A DNA stretch of 64,000 bases, taken from positions 2,294,001-2,358,000 of the forward strand of contig NZ_CP018082.1 of NCBI RefSeq assembly GCF_001886715.1, given 5' to 3'. Every line of letters starts with the position of its first letter. Position 1 is the first letter of the stretch. The notes under the pieces were generated by a model. The model searched no databases. It was given only the letters and a program-made list of their open reading frames with translations, and was not told where the DNA came from. This stretch comes from Nocardia mangyaensis. GTDB lineage: Bacteria > Actinomycetota > Actinomycetes > Mycobacteriales > Mycobacteriaceae. Below are positions 34,907 through 43,245 of this stretch, piece after piece. Position numbers and translations under genes: made by a program.

Positions 34907-35710
34907 CTATTCTTCGATCGTGCCGACAGCGTCGGCGAGGTTGTCGAGCACTTGACGCCACCCGGTGTCGATGCCGGCGATGAAGGGCACGGCGGCCACG
35001 GTGGTCTCGGTGATGGTCAGCGCGAGGTGCAGCAGGGTTTGGTCCCGGTCCTCGGTGAGGGTCAGGTCGTAGCGGCCGGTGAACGAGACCGCGCCCGCCG
35101 CGTCCAGGACCGACAGGTCGAATACGAGGCGCCCGGGTGCTTTCGCGGCGGTGACCACGCCCTCGGAGCGATAGCGTCGCCCCTCGGCATCGCGGTAGTC
35201 GAGGACCGCCCGGCCACCCGGCTCGGGCTCGAGGCGGCAGTCGGTGATGGTCATCGACGGCGGGACCCACCACACGGCGAGTCGATCCGGGTCCACCCAC
35301 TGCTGCCAGATGACGTCCCGCGGCGCGGCCAGTACGCGCCGGAAGGAGAACGTGCGCCCATCGGCCCATCGATCACGTTCCGCTGCAAGGGATTCGATCT
35401 CGATGGCGGCCCGGTACCGTTCGACCACGTCGCGTTCGTCCTCGTGGGTCGCGATGGTCTCGGCCAGCTCCCGCAGCCGCCGTGCCAGCCCGGCGATCGG
35501 GGCCTGTTCGACCGCGTAGACGCGCCGTTGCCCCAGTGGGAACACCGTGACCAACCCGGCCCTGGTCAGTGTCTGCAGATGCTTGGTGGTCTGCGGTTGT
35601 CGCAGGCCGGTCAGCTCCGCCAGCTCGCCGACCGACCGTGGCCGCTCGGCGAGCAACTCGACGATGCGCCATCGCGCGCCGTCTCCGAGTGCTGCCGCGA
35701 TCTCCTCCAT
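34907..35710 (-). CDS. ArsR-family regulator fused to SRPBCC (AHSA1-like) domain
   Basis: 267 residues. Residues 1-85 form an ArsR winged helix: EEIAAALGDGARWRIVELL, GELAELTGLRQPQTTKHLQTL, RAGLVTVFPLGQRRVYAV. Residues about 115-267 form an AHSA1-type SRPBCC domain: FSFRRVLAAPRDVIWQQWVDPDRLAVWW, GRAVLDYRDAEGRRYRSEG, and GWRQVLDNLADAV. No metal-binding cysteines are visible, so the effector is probably a hydrophobic molecule bound by the C-terminal domain. Inverted repeats directly upstream suggest autoregulation. The downstream DHFR-like gene is the second gene of the operon. Confidence 0.87.
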   Translation of the reverse strand: MEEIAAALGDGARWRIVELLAERPRSVGELAELTGLRQPQTTKHLQTLTRAGLVTVFPLGQRRVYAVEQAPIAGLARRLRELAETIATHEDERDVVERYRAAIEIESLAAERDRWADGRTFSFRRVLAAPRDVIWQQWVDPDRLAVWWVPPSMTITDCRLEPEPGGRAVLDYRDAEGRRYRSEGVVTAAKAPGRLVFDLSVLDAAGAVSFTGRYDLTLTEDRDQTLLHLALTITETTVAAVPFIAGIDTGWRQVLDNLADAVGTIEE

Positions 35711-35720
35711 GACCCGAAGT

Positions 35721-35754
35721 ATTCTCCATGAAGAATATTCCTGTCAAGGAATAT
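35721..35754. promoter_or_regulatory. Double inverted repeat upstream of ArsR-SRPBCC gene
   Basis: ATTCT-ccatga-AGAAT (35721-35736) merges with ATATTCCT-GTCA-AGGAATAT (35735-35754; 8-bp perfect arms). Starting 11 bp upstream of the regulator's start codon, this is a probable ArsR operator with two dimer sites. Confidence 0.65.
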
Positions 35755-35983
35755 GTTGCACGGCATCCCGATCGGGTACCAGGCATGGGCCATCTGGGGG
35801 GACGAAAGGCCGCTCGACGTGGGAACTTGTGGCGCGGCGGTACTTTCGGTGGGAGTCACAGCGGTGTGGACCATGGAAAGGACGCGGCCTCTTGGAGATC
35901 GGCGCGGCACGCTCAGAGAATCGGCTGGTCGGAGTGCGTGGTGCGCCGCCCTGCGTGGCCGGGCCCGGCCGGACGGCGTTCTA

Positions 35984-38191
35984 GTGTTCGCGCGCTGGGG
36001 AGAGCTCGTCCACCGGTTCCGGTTCGGCGTGCTCGGCGTCGTCGTGGCCGCGCTCCTGGCGCTGGGCGGGTACGGACTCGGTCTGCAGAACGAACTCAGC
36101 TCGGGTGGGATGGACGATCCAGGGTCGGAGTCGGCGCTGGCGGCGCGGCTGGCGGACGCGGCCTTCGGCCGCAATCACGATCTCGATGTCGTCGTCCTCT
36201 ACACCGCGCCGCCCGGAAAGACCGTCGACGACCCGGAATTCGGTCGCCGGATCGTCGAGAATCTCAACAGTCTGCCCCGCGACCATCCCGGGGTGATCGC
36301 CGGGGTCAACGGCGCCTACTGGCCCACCGAGACGGGCCGGGCCAGCGGTCCGCTGTTCGCGACGCCGGATCGCACCCGCGCCGTCGCCGCTGTCGCCCTC
36401 GTCGGCGACAACGACACCGAGATGCTGCGCAGCAACCGCAAGGCGCAGGACGCCTTCGCCATTCCCGGCATCGATGTCCAGGTGGGTGGTCTGCAGCCGA
36501 TCGCGGGCACTCTCAACGACACCCTGGCCGACGATATCCGACGGATGGAGTTGCTGGCCTTTCCGGTGGTCGCGCTCTTGCTGTTCTTCATCTTCGGCGG
36601 TGTGGTGGCCGCGGCGCTGCCGCTGATCGTCGGCGGGCTGACGATGATCGGCGCCAGCGGGATCGTGCGCACGTTCACCTCTGTCACCGAGGTCAATTCC
36701 TTTGTGGCGCCGGTTGTCTCGATGATCGGCGCCGGTCTGGCGATCGACTACGGGCTGTTCATCGTCAGCCGATTCCGCGAGGAACTCGCCGCGGGGCACT
36801 CCACTCAGGTGGCGGTGCGGCGCACCATGATGACGGCGGGACGCACCGTGGTGTTCTCCGCGACGATGATCATCGCCAGCGCGGGCGGCATGCTGCTGTT
36901 CCCGCAGGGCTTCCTGAAATCGATCGCCTACGGTGCCATCGCGACCGTCTCACTGGCCGCGCTCACCGCGATCACCCTGCTGCCGGCGATGCTGGCGGTC
37001 CTCGGGCCGCGGGTCGACATGTGGGGGAGCGCGCGGCTGCGGAAGACCAAGACGGCGCGGGAGGTGGAGGACGGCTTCTGGGGTCGGTCCACCCAGTGGG
37101 TGATGAAGCATCCGGTGAAGGTCGGCGGTGCCCTGTGCATCGTGCTGCTGCTGTTGATCCTGCCCGCGCGCCATCTCGCGTTCGGCGGATTCAGTGAGCG
37201 ATATCTGCCGCCGGACAATGACACTCGCCTCGCTCAGGAACAGATCGACGCCGCCTTCCCCGACCGCAGGTCCGATCCGATCGAACTGCTCTTCGTCGGT
37301 GCCGACAGCGTTGCCGTCGGCACGGCCTGGAAGCAGGCCAATACCGCGCCCGGGTTGGCCGCGCCGTTCGAGTTGCCGTCGCGTTCCAGCGTGGATCCGA
37401 CCGTCTATCGCGCCAAGACCACGTTGCTGGACTCCGATGCCGCCGACGCGACGATCGAGCACCTGCGGTCGCTCGACCCGCCCGACGGGGTGCGCATGCT
37501 CGTCGGCGGCGTGCCCGCCATCCAGAAGGACTCCCTCGACGCCCTGCTGAACCGCATGCCGCTGATGATCGCCCTGGTCCTGCTGGTCACCACGCTGCTG
37601 ATGTTCCTGACCTTCGGCTCGCTGATCCTGCCGATCAAGGCCGCCCTCATGAGCGCGCTCGGCCTCGGCTCGACCCTGGGCATCCTGACCTGGATCTTCA
37701 TCGACGGGCACGGTGCCGGATTACTGAACTTCACGCCGCAACCCATCCAGGCGAACATGCTGGTGATGATCATCGCGATCATCTACGGCCTGTCCACCGA
37801 CTACGAGGTCTTCCTGCTCTCCCGCATGGTCGAAGCCAGAGCGCGGGGCGCGACCACCACCGAGGCGGTGCGCGTCGGCACCGCGCACACCGGCCGCATC
37901 ATCACCGCCGCGGCCCTGATCCTGCTGGTCGTCACCGGCGCCTTCGCCTTCTCCGACCTGGTACTCATGCAATACGTCGCCTACGGCATGATCGCCGCCC
38001 TGATCATCGACGCCACCGTCCTGCGCATGCTCCTGGTCCCCGCCGCCATGAAACTGCTCGGCGACGACTGCTGGTGGGCCCCCGCCTGGATGAAGTCCCT
38101 CCACCGCCGAATCGGCCTCGGCGAACCCGTTCTCACCGACGACCACCCGGACCCACCACCCCGCCTCGAGAAAGTAGGTGCCCTGCGATGA
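35984..38191 (+). CDS. MMPL family transporter
   Basis: About 735 residues, RND-superfamily lipid/drug exporter. TM1 FGVLGVVVAALLALGGYGLG, a periplasmic domain, then five TMs with GLAIDYGLFIVSRFREEL (proton-relay Asp-Tyr), a second periplasmic domain and a second set with IIYGLSTDYEVFLLSRMVEARARG. Relatives export mycolic or other lipids. The frame is open from 35753; GTG 35984 is chosen because VFARWGELVHRFRF is the usual MMPL opening, but it lacks a ribosome site, and ATG 35873 is a possible alternative. The 273 bp before it hold the ArsR operator and no separate gene. Confidence 0.88.
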   Translation: MFARWGELVHRFRFGVLGVVVAALLALGGYGLGLQNELSSGGMDDPGSESALAARLADAAFGRNHDLDVVVLYTAPPGKTVDDPEFGRRIVENLNSLPRDHPGVIAGVNGAYWPTETGRASGPLFATPDRTRAVAAVALVGDNDTEMLRSNRKAQDAFAIPGIDVQVGGLQPIAGTLNDTLADDIRRMELLAFPVVALLLFFIFGGVVAAALPLIVGGLTMIGASGIVRTFTSVTEVNSFVAPVVSMIGAGLAIDYGLFIVSRFREELAAGHSTQVAVRRTMMTAGRTVVFSATMIIASAGGMLLFPQGFLKSIAYGAIATVSLAALTAITLLPAMLAVLGPRVDMWGSARLRKTKTAREVEDGFWGRSTQWVMKHPVKVGGALCIVLLLLILPARHLAFGGFSERYLPPDNDTRLAQEQIDAAFPDRRSDPIELLFVGADSVAVGTAWKQANTAPGLAAPFELPSRSSVDPTVYRAKTTLLDSDAADATIEHLRSLDPPDGVRMLVGGVPAIQKDSLDALLNRMPLMIALVLLVTTLLMFLTFGSLILPIKAALMSALGLGSTLGILTWIFIDGHGAGLLNFTPQPIQANMLVMIIAIIYGLSTDYEVFLLSRMVEARARGATTTEAVRVGTAHTGRIITAAALILLVVTGAFAFSDLVLMQYVAYGMIAALIIDATVLRMLLVPAAMKLLGDDCWWAPAWMKSLHRRIGLGEPVLTDDHPDPPPRLEKVGALR

Positions 38192-38364
38192 GCGATCAGT
38201 TTCGGGTTTCGAGGCGGTCTGTACTGGTATCCGGCCTGTACCGTCGCCTTCTTCCTCTTCGTCACGCCGCATACCGTGGTTGGCGTAGCGACGGCCGAAC
38301 CGCACGGTGCGACCCGATGGCGGCTCACCTGACACGGACGCGAACGATCACGGAGAAACACCGG

Positions 38365-38634
38365 GTGAATTCACCTCTGCACCAGGCGATCATCCTCATC
38401 ACGGGCATTCAGGCGGCGGGGAAGTCGACCATCGCGCAACTACTGGCGGAGCGGTTGCCCCGGTCGGTGCATGTGCGCGGTGACCTGTTCCGGCGCATGG
38501 TGATCAACGGCCGCGACGACATGACCCCGGACCCGTCCGAGGAAGCGGTGCGGCAACTGCGCCACCGGCTGACCCTGGACCGAGGCCGCGGTGGGGTGAT
38601 CGTGGCGTCACGCGGTCAGTGCCCGTCGGTCTGA
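38365..38634 (+). pseudogene. Truncated P-loop kinase remnant
   Basis: 89 residues from GTG 38365. It starts as a small kinase of the chloramphenicol phosphotransferase/AAA_33 kind: ILITGIQAAGKSTIAQLLAERLP (Walker A) then VRGDLFRRMVINGRDDMTPDPSEEAVRQLRHRL. After RHRL the family sequence stops and a short unrelated tail follows; such proteins normally have about 170-190 residues. The lost 3' end coincides with the 3' end of the convergent 687-residue gene (19-bp overlap), so a deletion or insertion joined the two. Probably non-functional. Confidence 0.6.
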
Positions 38635-40679
38635 ACCTGTTCGTCGGCAACCGGTTCCGCGGGCAGGCGGTCGGCGCCCCAGCTGCGACGGATGTAGCCG
38701 AACACACGGTCCAGTTCCGTCCGGTCGACGGCTGCCGATTCGCCGGGCTCCAGGGGGTCGAAGTGGAAGATGTAGAGGCGGGAGGCGAACTGCTCGAACG
38801 GCAGGGATGCTTCGCCGAACCGTTCGCCGTGGCCGGCCGTGCCGACGACAACGCCGTCGCCCCAGTCCTGGCCGCTGTCGTTGTTGGGGTTGTAGAAGTA
38901 GACCCGCATCTTCGATTCGGGGTCGAGGTTGACGCGCAGCACCGTGATCGCGTGCCAGCCGACGAAGCGGGCCGCGCTGTCGGTGATCGCGATTCCGGCC
39001 GGTTGGGGGTGGATCACCGGCTGGTTGCCGTTGTAGAAGGGGTGATAGCTGGCGTAGAAGTGGCGCTGGAAATCCTCGAGGTCGGTGAGCTGACCGGTGG
39101 CCACGTCGACATTGATCCGGAAGCCGCGCCCGGACCACCAGCCGTGGAACTCCGGATTGATCCAGCGGTGTGGATCGCCGTCGCGGCCGACGCACTGGCG
39201 CCCCATCTCCGCGTAGATCCGGTCCAGGTGCGGTACCACCAGCAGCGACACCGGATCCAGATCGTGTTGCAGCGCGGTCGAGACGCCCGCGTCGCTCTCG
39301 CGCGAGGAAATCGGCCGGCCCTCGAAATGCATGACGATCTCGTCGTCACGCGCGGCCCAGACCACCGTTTGCAGCAGGTAGTCCGGGTCGTTGTAGGCCC
39401 ACATCGACAGTGCTCGCGCCGATTGGCAGGTGGGATTGTCGCCCTGCCCGATCCCGAGCGGCAGTCCGAGAACCGACAGCACCCCTGACAACAACCATGC
39501 CCGCGCGTTCGGCGCGGGCCCGAAGACCTGGGTCAGGCGCTGCTGGGAGTGCGGCGAAAGGCGCAGCGCGAGTTGGCGCCACAGCGCGGGAGCGACGGGC
39601 GGCTGATAGAGAATGCCGCGTTCGAGCATCAGGGTGAGTCCGTAGATGCACTGGGCTGTTTCGACGTGCACGGCCTGCTCGATCAGGCTGCGCACCAGTT
39701 CGTGATAGCAGAGCAGGCTGTCGCGACCGGTGCTGGACAGGCCCATCGCCTCACCGAGGAGATACTCGCCTTTTCCGAGCAGAAAGCGCAGCAGGACAGC
39801 GTGATACGGCGAAACCAAGCCGGTGTCGTGCATGGAGCGCGCGAATCCGGTCGCCTCGTACTGCAAGGCGCTGTCGTCCATCGACTCCACGCGCGTGCGG
39901 TAGATCTCGACCCCGGGGTCCTCCCGGCATCCCTCGGTGGTGCCGTAGAGACTGCTGATCAGCCGGTCGGCCCCGAGCCCGCTGGCGCCCAGATCGACGT
40001 CCGGATTCGCACGGGCGACCGCGATCTGGGTGATCATCCGTTTCACCGAATCGACCTGGATGGGCCGCTGGCGCAGGATGCGCCAGATCTCGTCGACCAG
40101 GTTCTCGAGGACCTTCTCGTACCCGATCTCGGTGACGAGGTAGTTCAGCAGCGCGCGCGAAACCTCCGCCATCCGGCCCTGCTGGACGCGTTCGGCCTCG
40201 GTGGGCGCGGTGAACAGCAGGGACAGATTGACCGCGAGCACCTGCGACAGATGATCATTGGCCTGCTCGGCGGAGATCATCGGATGCTCGAGATCGCCCT
40301 TGGCCACCGCGAGCAGGCGCAGATCGCTCACCGCCTCCAGTACCACGGTGTCGGCATTGGCGCTGCGCAGCGAGCCGGTGCTCAGCGACGGGATGAGAAT
40401 GTGCGGTCGCGCCCAGTCCGTTCCGAGGAACAGGCCCGCCGCTTCGAGGCCGGCCGCGCGGGCGCCCACCGCGGCGCAACCGCCCGGGAGCTGCAGTACC
40501 CGCCGCAGCGCCTCCAGCACTCTGGGCAGTTTGACCTGTTTCCCGAAATCACTGGCCGCCGAGAGGGACCGCGCGGCGTGATCCAGCGTGGCGACCCGCC
40601 TGTCGAGAGTCGTCGCCGCACCGCTGTCTGGGCTCAATCGCCGATCCTCTCGTGCACCATCGCTGTCACTGCTGATCAA
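38616..40679 (-). CDS. Large protein with papain-like Gln-Cys-His-Asn module, unknown function
   Basis: 687 residues, no family recognised. The N-terminal 390 residues are mostly helical and soluble. The C-terminal part has GIGQGDNPTCQSARALSMWAY (Gln412, Cys418), VGWHAITVLRV (His576) and VYFYNPNNDSG (Asn597), the order and spacing of a papain-fold peptidase or acyltransferase: oxyanion Gln, nucleophile Cys at a helix start, His and Asn on strands. No signal peptide or TM segment, so cytosolic. TTG 40679 overlaps the ATP-grasp stop (TTGA), so the two are coupled. It could hydrolyse or transfer the amide made by the ligase. Catalytic prediction is inference. Confidence 0.7.
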   Translation of the reverse strand: MISSDSDGAREDRRLSPDSGAATTLDRRVATLDHAARSLSAASDFGKQVKLPRVLEALRRVLQLPGGCAAVGARAAGLEAAGLFLGTDWARPHILIPSLSTGSLRSANADTVVLEAVSDLRLLAVAKGDLEHPMISAEQANDHLSQVLAVNLSLLFTAPTEAERVQQGRMAEVSRALLNYLVTEIGYEKVLENLVDEIWRILRQRPIQVDSVKRMITQIAVARANPDVDLGASGLGADRLISSLYGTTEGCREDPGVEIYRTRVESMDDSALQYEATGFARSMHDTGLVSPYHAVLLRFLLGKGEYLLGEAMGLSSTGRDSLLCYHELVRSLIEQAVHVETAQCIYGLTLMLERGILYQPPVAPALWRQLALRLSPHSQQRLTQVFGPAPNARAWLLSGVLSVLGLPLGIGQGDNPTCQSARALSMWAYNDPDYLLQTVVWAARDDEIVMHFEGRPISSRESDAGVSTALQHDLDPVSLLVVPHLDRIYAEMGRQCVGRDGDPHRWINPEFHGWWSGRGFRINVDVATGQLTDLEDFQRHFYASYHPFYNGNQPVIHPQPAGIAITDSAARFVGWHAITVLRVNLDPESKMRVYFYNPNNDSGQDWGDGVVVGTAGHGERFGEASLPFEQFASRLYIFHFDPLEPGESAAVDRTELDRVFGYIRRSWGADRLPAEPVADEQVQTDGH

Positions 40680-41923
40680 ATGTAGAAGTCGAGCTCTTCT
40701 TGCCGCTTCAGCAGATCCCGCAGAGTGTAGGGGTCCTCGCCGAAGAAGTAGAGCAGACCCCAGTGGTTGCCGAACGCGGTGCGTTTGGTGACCTTTTCGG
40801 CCATCGGCGCGGTCAGTTCGTGTGAGTCGAAGTAGTCGTGATCTTCGGTCTCCGGCGGCACCGACAGTTGACTGACCACGCGCCGGCGCGGATACACCCC
40901 GAAGCAGCCCGCGTGGCCGGTGGCGTCCACCACTTCCTTGGGGAAGAACGCGTCGATCTCCGCGTCGGTCGTCTTCGGATCGAAGGCCAGGACCAGGGCG
41001 TGGTACGCATTGAACCCATAGGTCCGTTCGAGCAGCTCGAACACCTTGAACCCCGGCGGCCGGTAGGCGACCTCACCGAAGTACATCTCACCGTCGCTGG
41101 TGACGAAGTACTCGGGGTGGATGAAGCCGAATTCGATGTCGAAGGTCTTGATCAGTTTCTCGACCTGGCGGGTGATCTCGGGCCGGTACTTCTCCAATTC
41201 CGGTGTCGCGGGCACGAAGACCGAGTAGCCCAGCGTCACGTACTCCGAGATGTTCAGGAAGCAGATGCGGCCGTTGTGCACCCATGCCTCGACGGCGAAC
41301 TCCCACCCGTCCAGGTGCGATTCCATCAGCACCGGGAATTCCTCGTCGGGGATCGTGTCGATCTCGTCGGGGGTTCGGATGACCCGGTGGCCGAGGCAGC
41401 CTGCCTTGTCGAACGCCTTGACGTGGATCGGATCGTTCGGATCACCGTCGAGTTTCAACAGGGTCTGGTTGACCCGCTTCAGAAAGCGGATCACGTCGTC
41501 TCGTTCGTGGGCTTCTTCGAAGATGCCCACCCGGATGCCGCCGAGTTGCGCACGTCGCTTCATCAGCGACTTGTCGCGCAGCAGCATGGATTGCCCGAGC
41601 AGGCGTGGATTGTCGAGCAGGACGGAGTTGATCGCGCCCGCCCATTCCACCGTCTCCTCGAAGATCGGTATCGCGACGTCGACGCCCTTCTCCTTCAACG
41701 TCTCCGCGATCTCCATCGAACGGTCGTTGAGTCGCTCGAAATTCCATGGAATGTAGGGAATGTCGTGTGCTGTGCAATAGTCGCTCGCCCATTCCGGGGC
41801 GACCACTATGTACCGCCGATCGAAACGGTCCACAGCTTCGACGGCATTCAAACTCCACCCGAGTAGGGCAACATATCCTTTGTCGGGGTTTCGACTTTTC
41901 GATTCGTCGGCTGAAATCGGCAA
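40676..41923 (-). CDS. ATP-grasp ligase of unknown substrate
   Basis: 415 residues. Pre-ATP domain YVALLGWSLNAVEAVDRFDR; ATP-grasp core with PIHVKAFDKAGCLGHRV (Lys169), VLMESHLDGWEFAVEAWV, metal-binding FGFIHPEYFV (Glu271) and FGEVAYRPPGF (Glu284, Arg288). The Asn usual two residues after the second Glu is Ala286. Such enzymes join a carboxylate to an amine through an acyl phosphate. TTG 41923 follows GAAGGG; no good ATG exists. It is the first gene of a two-gene operon with the papain-like protein, preceded by an inverted repeat. Substrate unknown; peptide or amino acid amide formation is likely. Confidence 0.75.
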   Translation of the reverse strand: MPISADESKSRNPDKGYVALLGWSLNAVEAVDRFDRRYIVVAPEWASDYCTAHDIPYIPWNFERLNDRSMEIAETLKEKGVDVAIPIFEETVEWAGAINSVLLDNPRLLGQSMLLRDKSLMKRRAQLGGIRVGIFEEAHERDDVIRFLKRVNQTLLKLDGDPNDPIHVKAFDKAGCLGHRVIRTPDEIDTIPDEEFPVLMESHLDGWEFAVEAWVHNGRICFLNISEYVTLGYSVFVPATPELEKYRPEITRQVEKLIKTFDIEFGFIHPEYFVTSDGEMYFGEVAYRPPGFKVFELLERTYGFNAYHALVLAFDPKTTDAEIDAFFPKEVVDATGHAGCFGVYPRRRVVSQLSVPPETEDHDYFDSHELTAPMAEKVTKRTAFGNHWGLLYFFGEDPYTLRDLLKRQEELDFYI

Positions 41924-41957
41924 ACCTCATCCCTTCTCGACTTACAACCCAGATGTC

Positions 41958-41978
41958 GGTGATCCGGAACAGATCACC
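41958..41978. promoter_or_regulatory. Inverted repeat in the ATP-grasp promoter region
   Basis: GGTGATC-N7-GATCACC, perfect 7-bp arms, 35 bp before the ATP-grasp start and within the 102-bp gap after the upstream monooxygenase gene. It suggests separate regulation of the two-gene unit. Confidence 0.5.
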
Positions 41979-42025
41979 ACAGGCTGCCATTACCGAGAAG
42001 TACCCGGGTCGGCCATCGTCAACCA

Positions 42026-43078
42026 TTACAGTGCTGTGACCGGGTGGTTCGCCGGTCGGCTCGGCGAACCCGAGGGGACGGGTTCCAGGCCGACGAGGCG
42101 GGCGAGGCGGCGGTGCGAGTCGAGCCGGGCGGTCCGGTCGAAAGTGCTGGTGTGCACGAGGATCTCGTCGGCGCCGGTCTGCTGGGTCAACCGTTCCAAT
42201 GCTGCCGCGACCTCCGGCTCGGTGCCGTGGATCTGGTCACCGAGCGCCTGCTCGAAGAACACGCGCTGGCGGTTTGTCATAGTGATGGCCTCGACCTCGG
42301 CGGACGAGACGAGCGGTGGGAACTCGCCGTGCGTGCGCGAATAGGCGCTCGACCATGCCTCGGGGAGTAGCAGGCGACGCGCCTGCTCGACCGAGTCGGC
42401 GATCATGACCGTCGCGGACACGATCACCCAGGGGCGCGGTGACCGTGCCGACGGCTGGAACTCGGCGCGGTAGCGGTCGATCGCCGCCACCATGGCCTCG
42501 TGCCCCGCGATCGGTGCGATGACCAGCGGTAAGCCGAACCGCGCCGCCCGCTGCGCACCCGAACCGGTGGCCAGCACGAAGGTGGGTAGATCGAGGCCCT
42601 CGGCTGACTTGGCGCGCACCCCGGCCCGGCCGGCATCGAGGTAGTCGAGCAGTTCGGCCAGGTTGGTGTCGAAATCCTCGGCGTCGTCGTGCCCGTGCGA
42701 CAGGGCCCGGCGTACTCCGTCGGTGAAACCGACCGACCGGCCCACACCCAGGTCGATGCGCCCGGGAAACAGCGCGCCGAGGACACCGAACTGCTCGGCG
42801 ACGACGAGCGGCTGATGATTGGGCAACATCACCCCGCCGGTCCCCACCCGGATCCGGTCGGTGGCCGCCGCGACCGCCGCCGCCAGCACGGTCGGCGCGG
42901 TTCCGGCGACGCCGGGCACGCTGTGATGCTCGGCGACCCAGAACCGGTGGAACCCCCAGCGCTGCGCGAGCGTCGCGAACTCGACCGTCTCGCGCAACGC
43001 GTCGGCATGGTCCTGCCCGCGCCGCACCCGGGAGCGGTCCAGGATCGAGAAGCGGACAGTGTCGAGTGTGGCGGTCAT
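42026..43078 (-). CDS. Luciferase-like flavin-dependent monooxygenase (LLM class)
   Basis: 350 residues from ATG 43078 (AAGGGG upstream); the open frame continues further but the family N-terminus TVRFSILDRSRVRRG starts here. AQRWGFHRFWVAEHHSVPGVAGTAPTVLAAAVAAAT and RIRVGTGGVMLPNHQPLVVAEQFGVLGALFPGRIDLGVGRS are the hallmarks of the bacterial luciferase-like group that uses FMNH2 or F420. The cofactor is not decidable by eye; in mycolic-acid bacteria F420 is possible. Divergent from a small hypothetical gene with a palindromic motif between. Confidence 0.88.
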   Translation of the reverse strand: MTATLDTVRFSILDRSRVRRGQDHADALRETVEFATLAQRWGFHRFWVAEHHSVPGVAGTAPTVLAAAVAAATDRIRVGTGGVMLPNHQPLVVAEQFGVLGALFPGRIDLGVGRSVGFTDGVRRALSHGHDDAEDFDTNLAELLDYLDAGRAGVRAKSAEGLDLPTFVLATGSGAQRAARFGLPLVIAPIAGHEAMVAAIDRYRAEFQPSARSPRPWVIVSATVMIADSVEQARRLLLPEAWSSAYSRTHGEFPPLVSSAEVEAITMTNRQRVFFEQALGDQIHGTEPEVAAALERLTQQTGADEILVHTSTFDRTARLDSHRRLARLVGLEPVPSGSPSRPANHPVTAL

Positions 43079-43139
43079 ACCCCTTGTCAACGCCTCGGGC
43101 GCGGGTGGATTCCACGTGCTGACCGGCCGCGGTGAATTG

Positions 43140-43157
43140 TTGCGATCTTCGCAAGAT
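43140..43157. promoter_or_regulatory. Overlapping inverted repeats
   Basis: TTGCGA-TCT-TCGCAA (43140-43154) overlaps ATCTT-CGC-AAGAT (43145-43157) in the 167-bp divergent gap between the monooxygenase and a hypothetical gene. Candidate operator for one or both. Confidence 0.45.
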
Positions 43158-43245
43158 TTCACGAGCACCAACCCTGAACCAACCTTGCGCCACCATAGTG
43201 TCCTGCGAACCCGACCAAACGTCGAGAACCTGCCAGGAGTGCACC

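Noticed and set aside
35753..35983. N-terminal extension of the MMPL protein (77 codons)
   Set aside because: It runs through the ArsR operator, lacks family similarity, and the MMPL opening VFARWGELVHRF starts at 35984.
38192..38364. Possible coding start for the P-loop kinase further upstream
   Set aside because: The residues in this stretch show no family similarity; GTG 38365 directly precedes the conserved fold.
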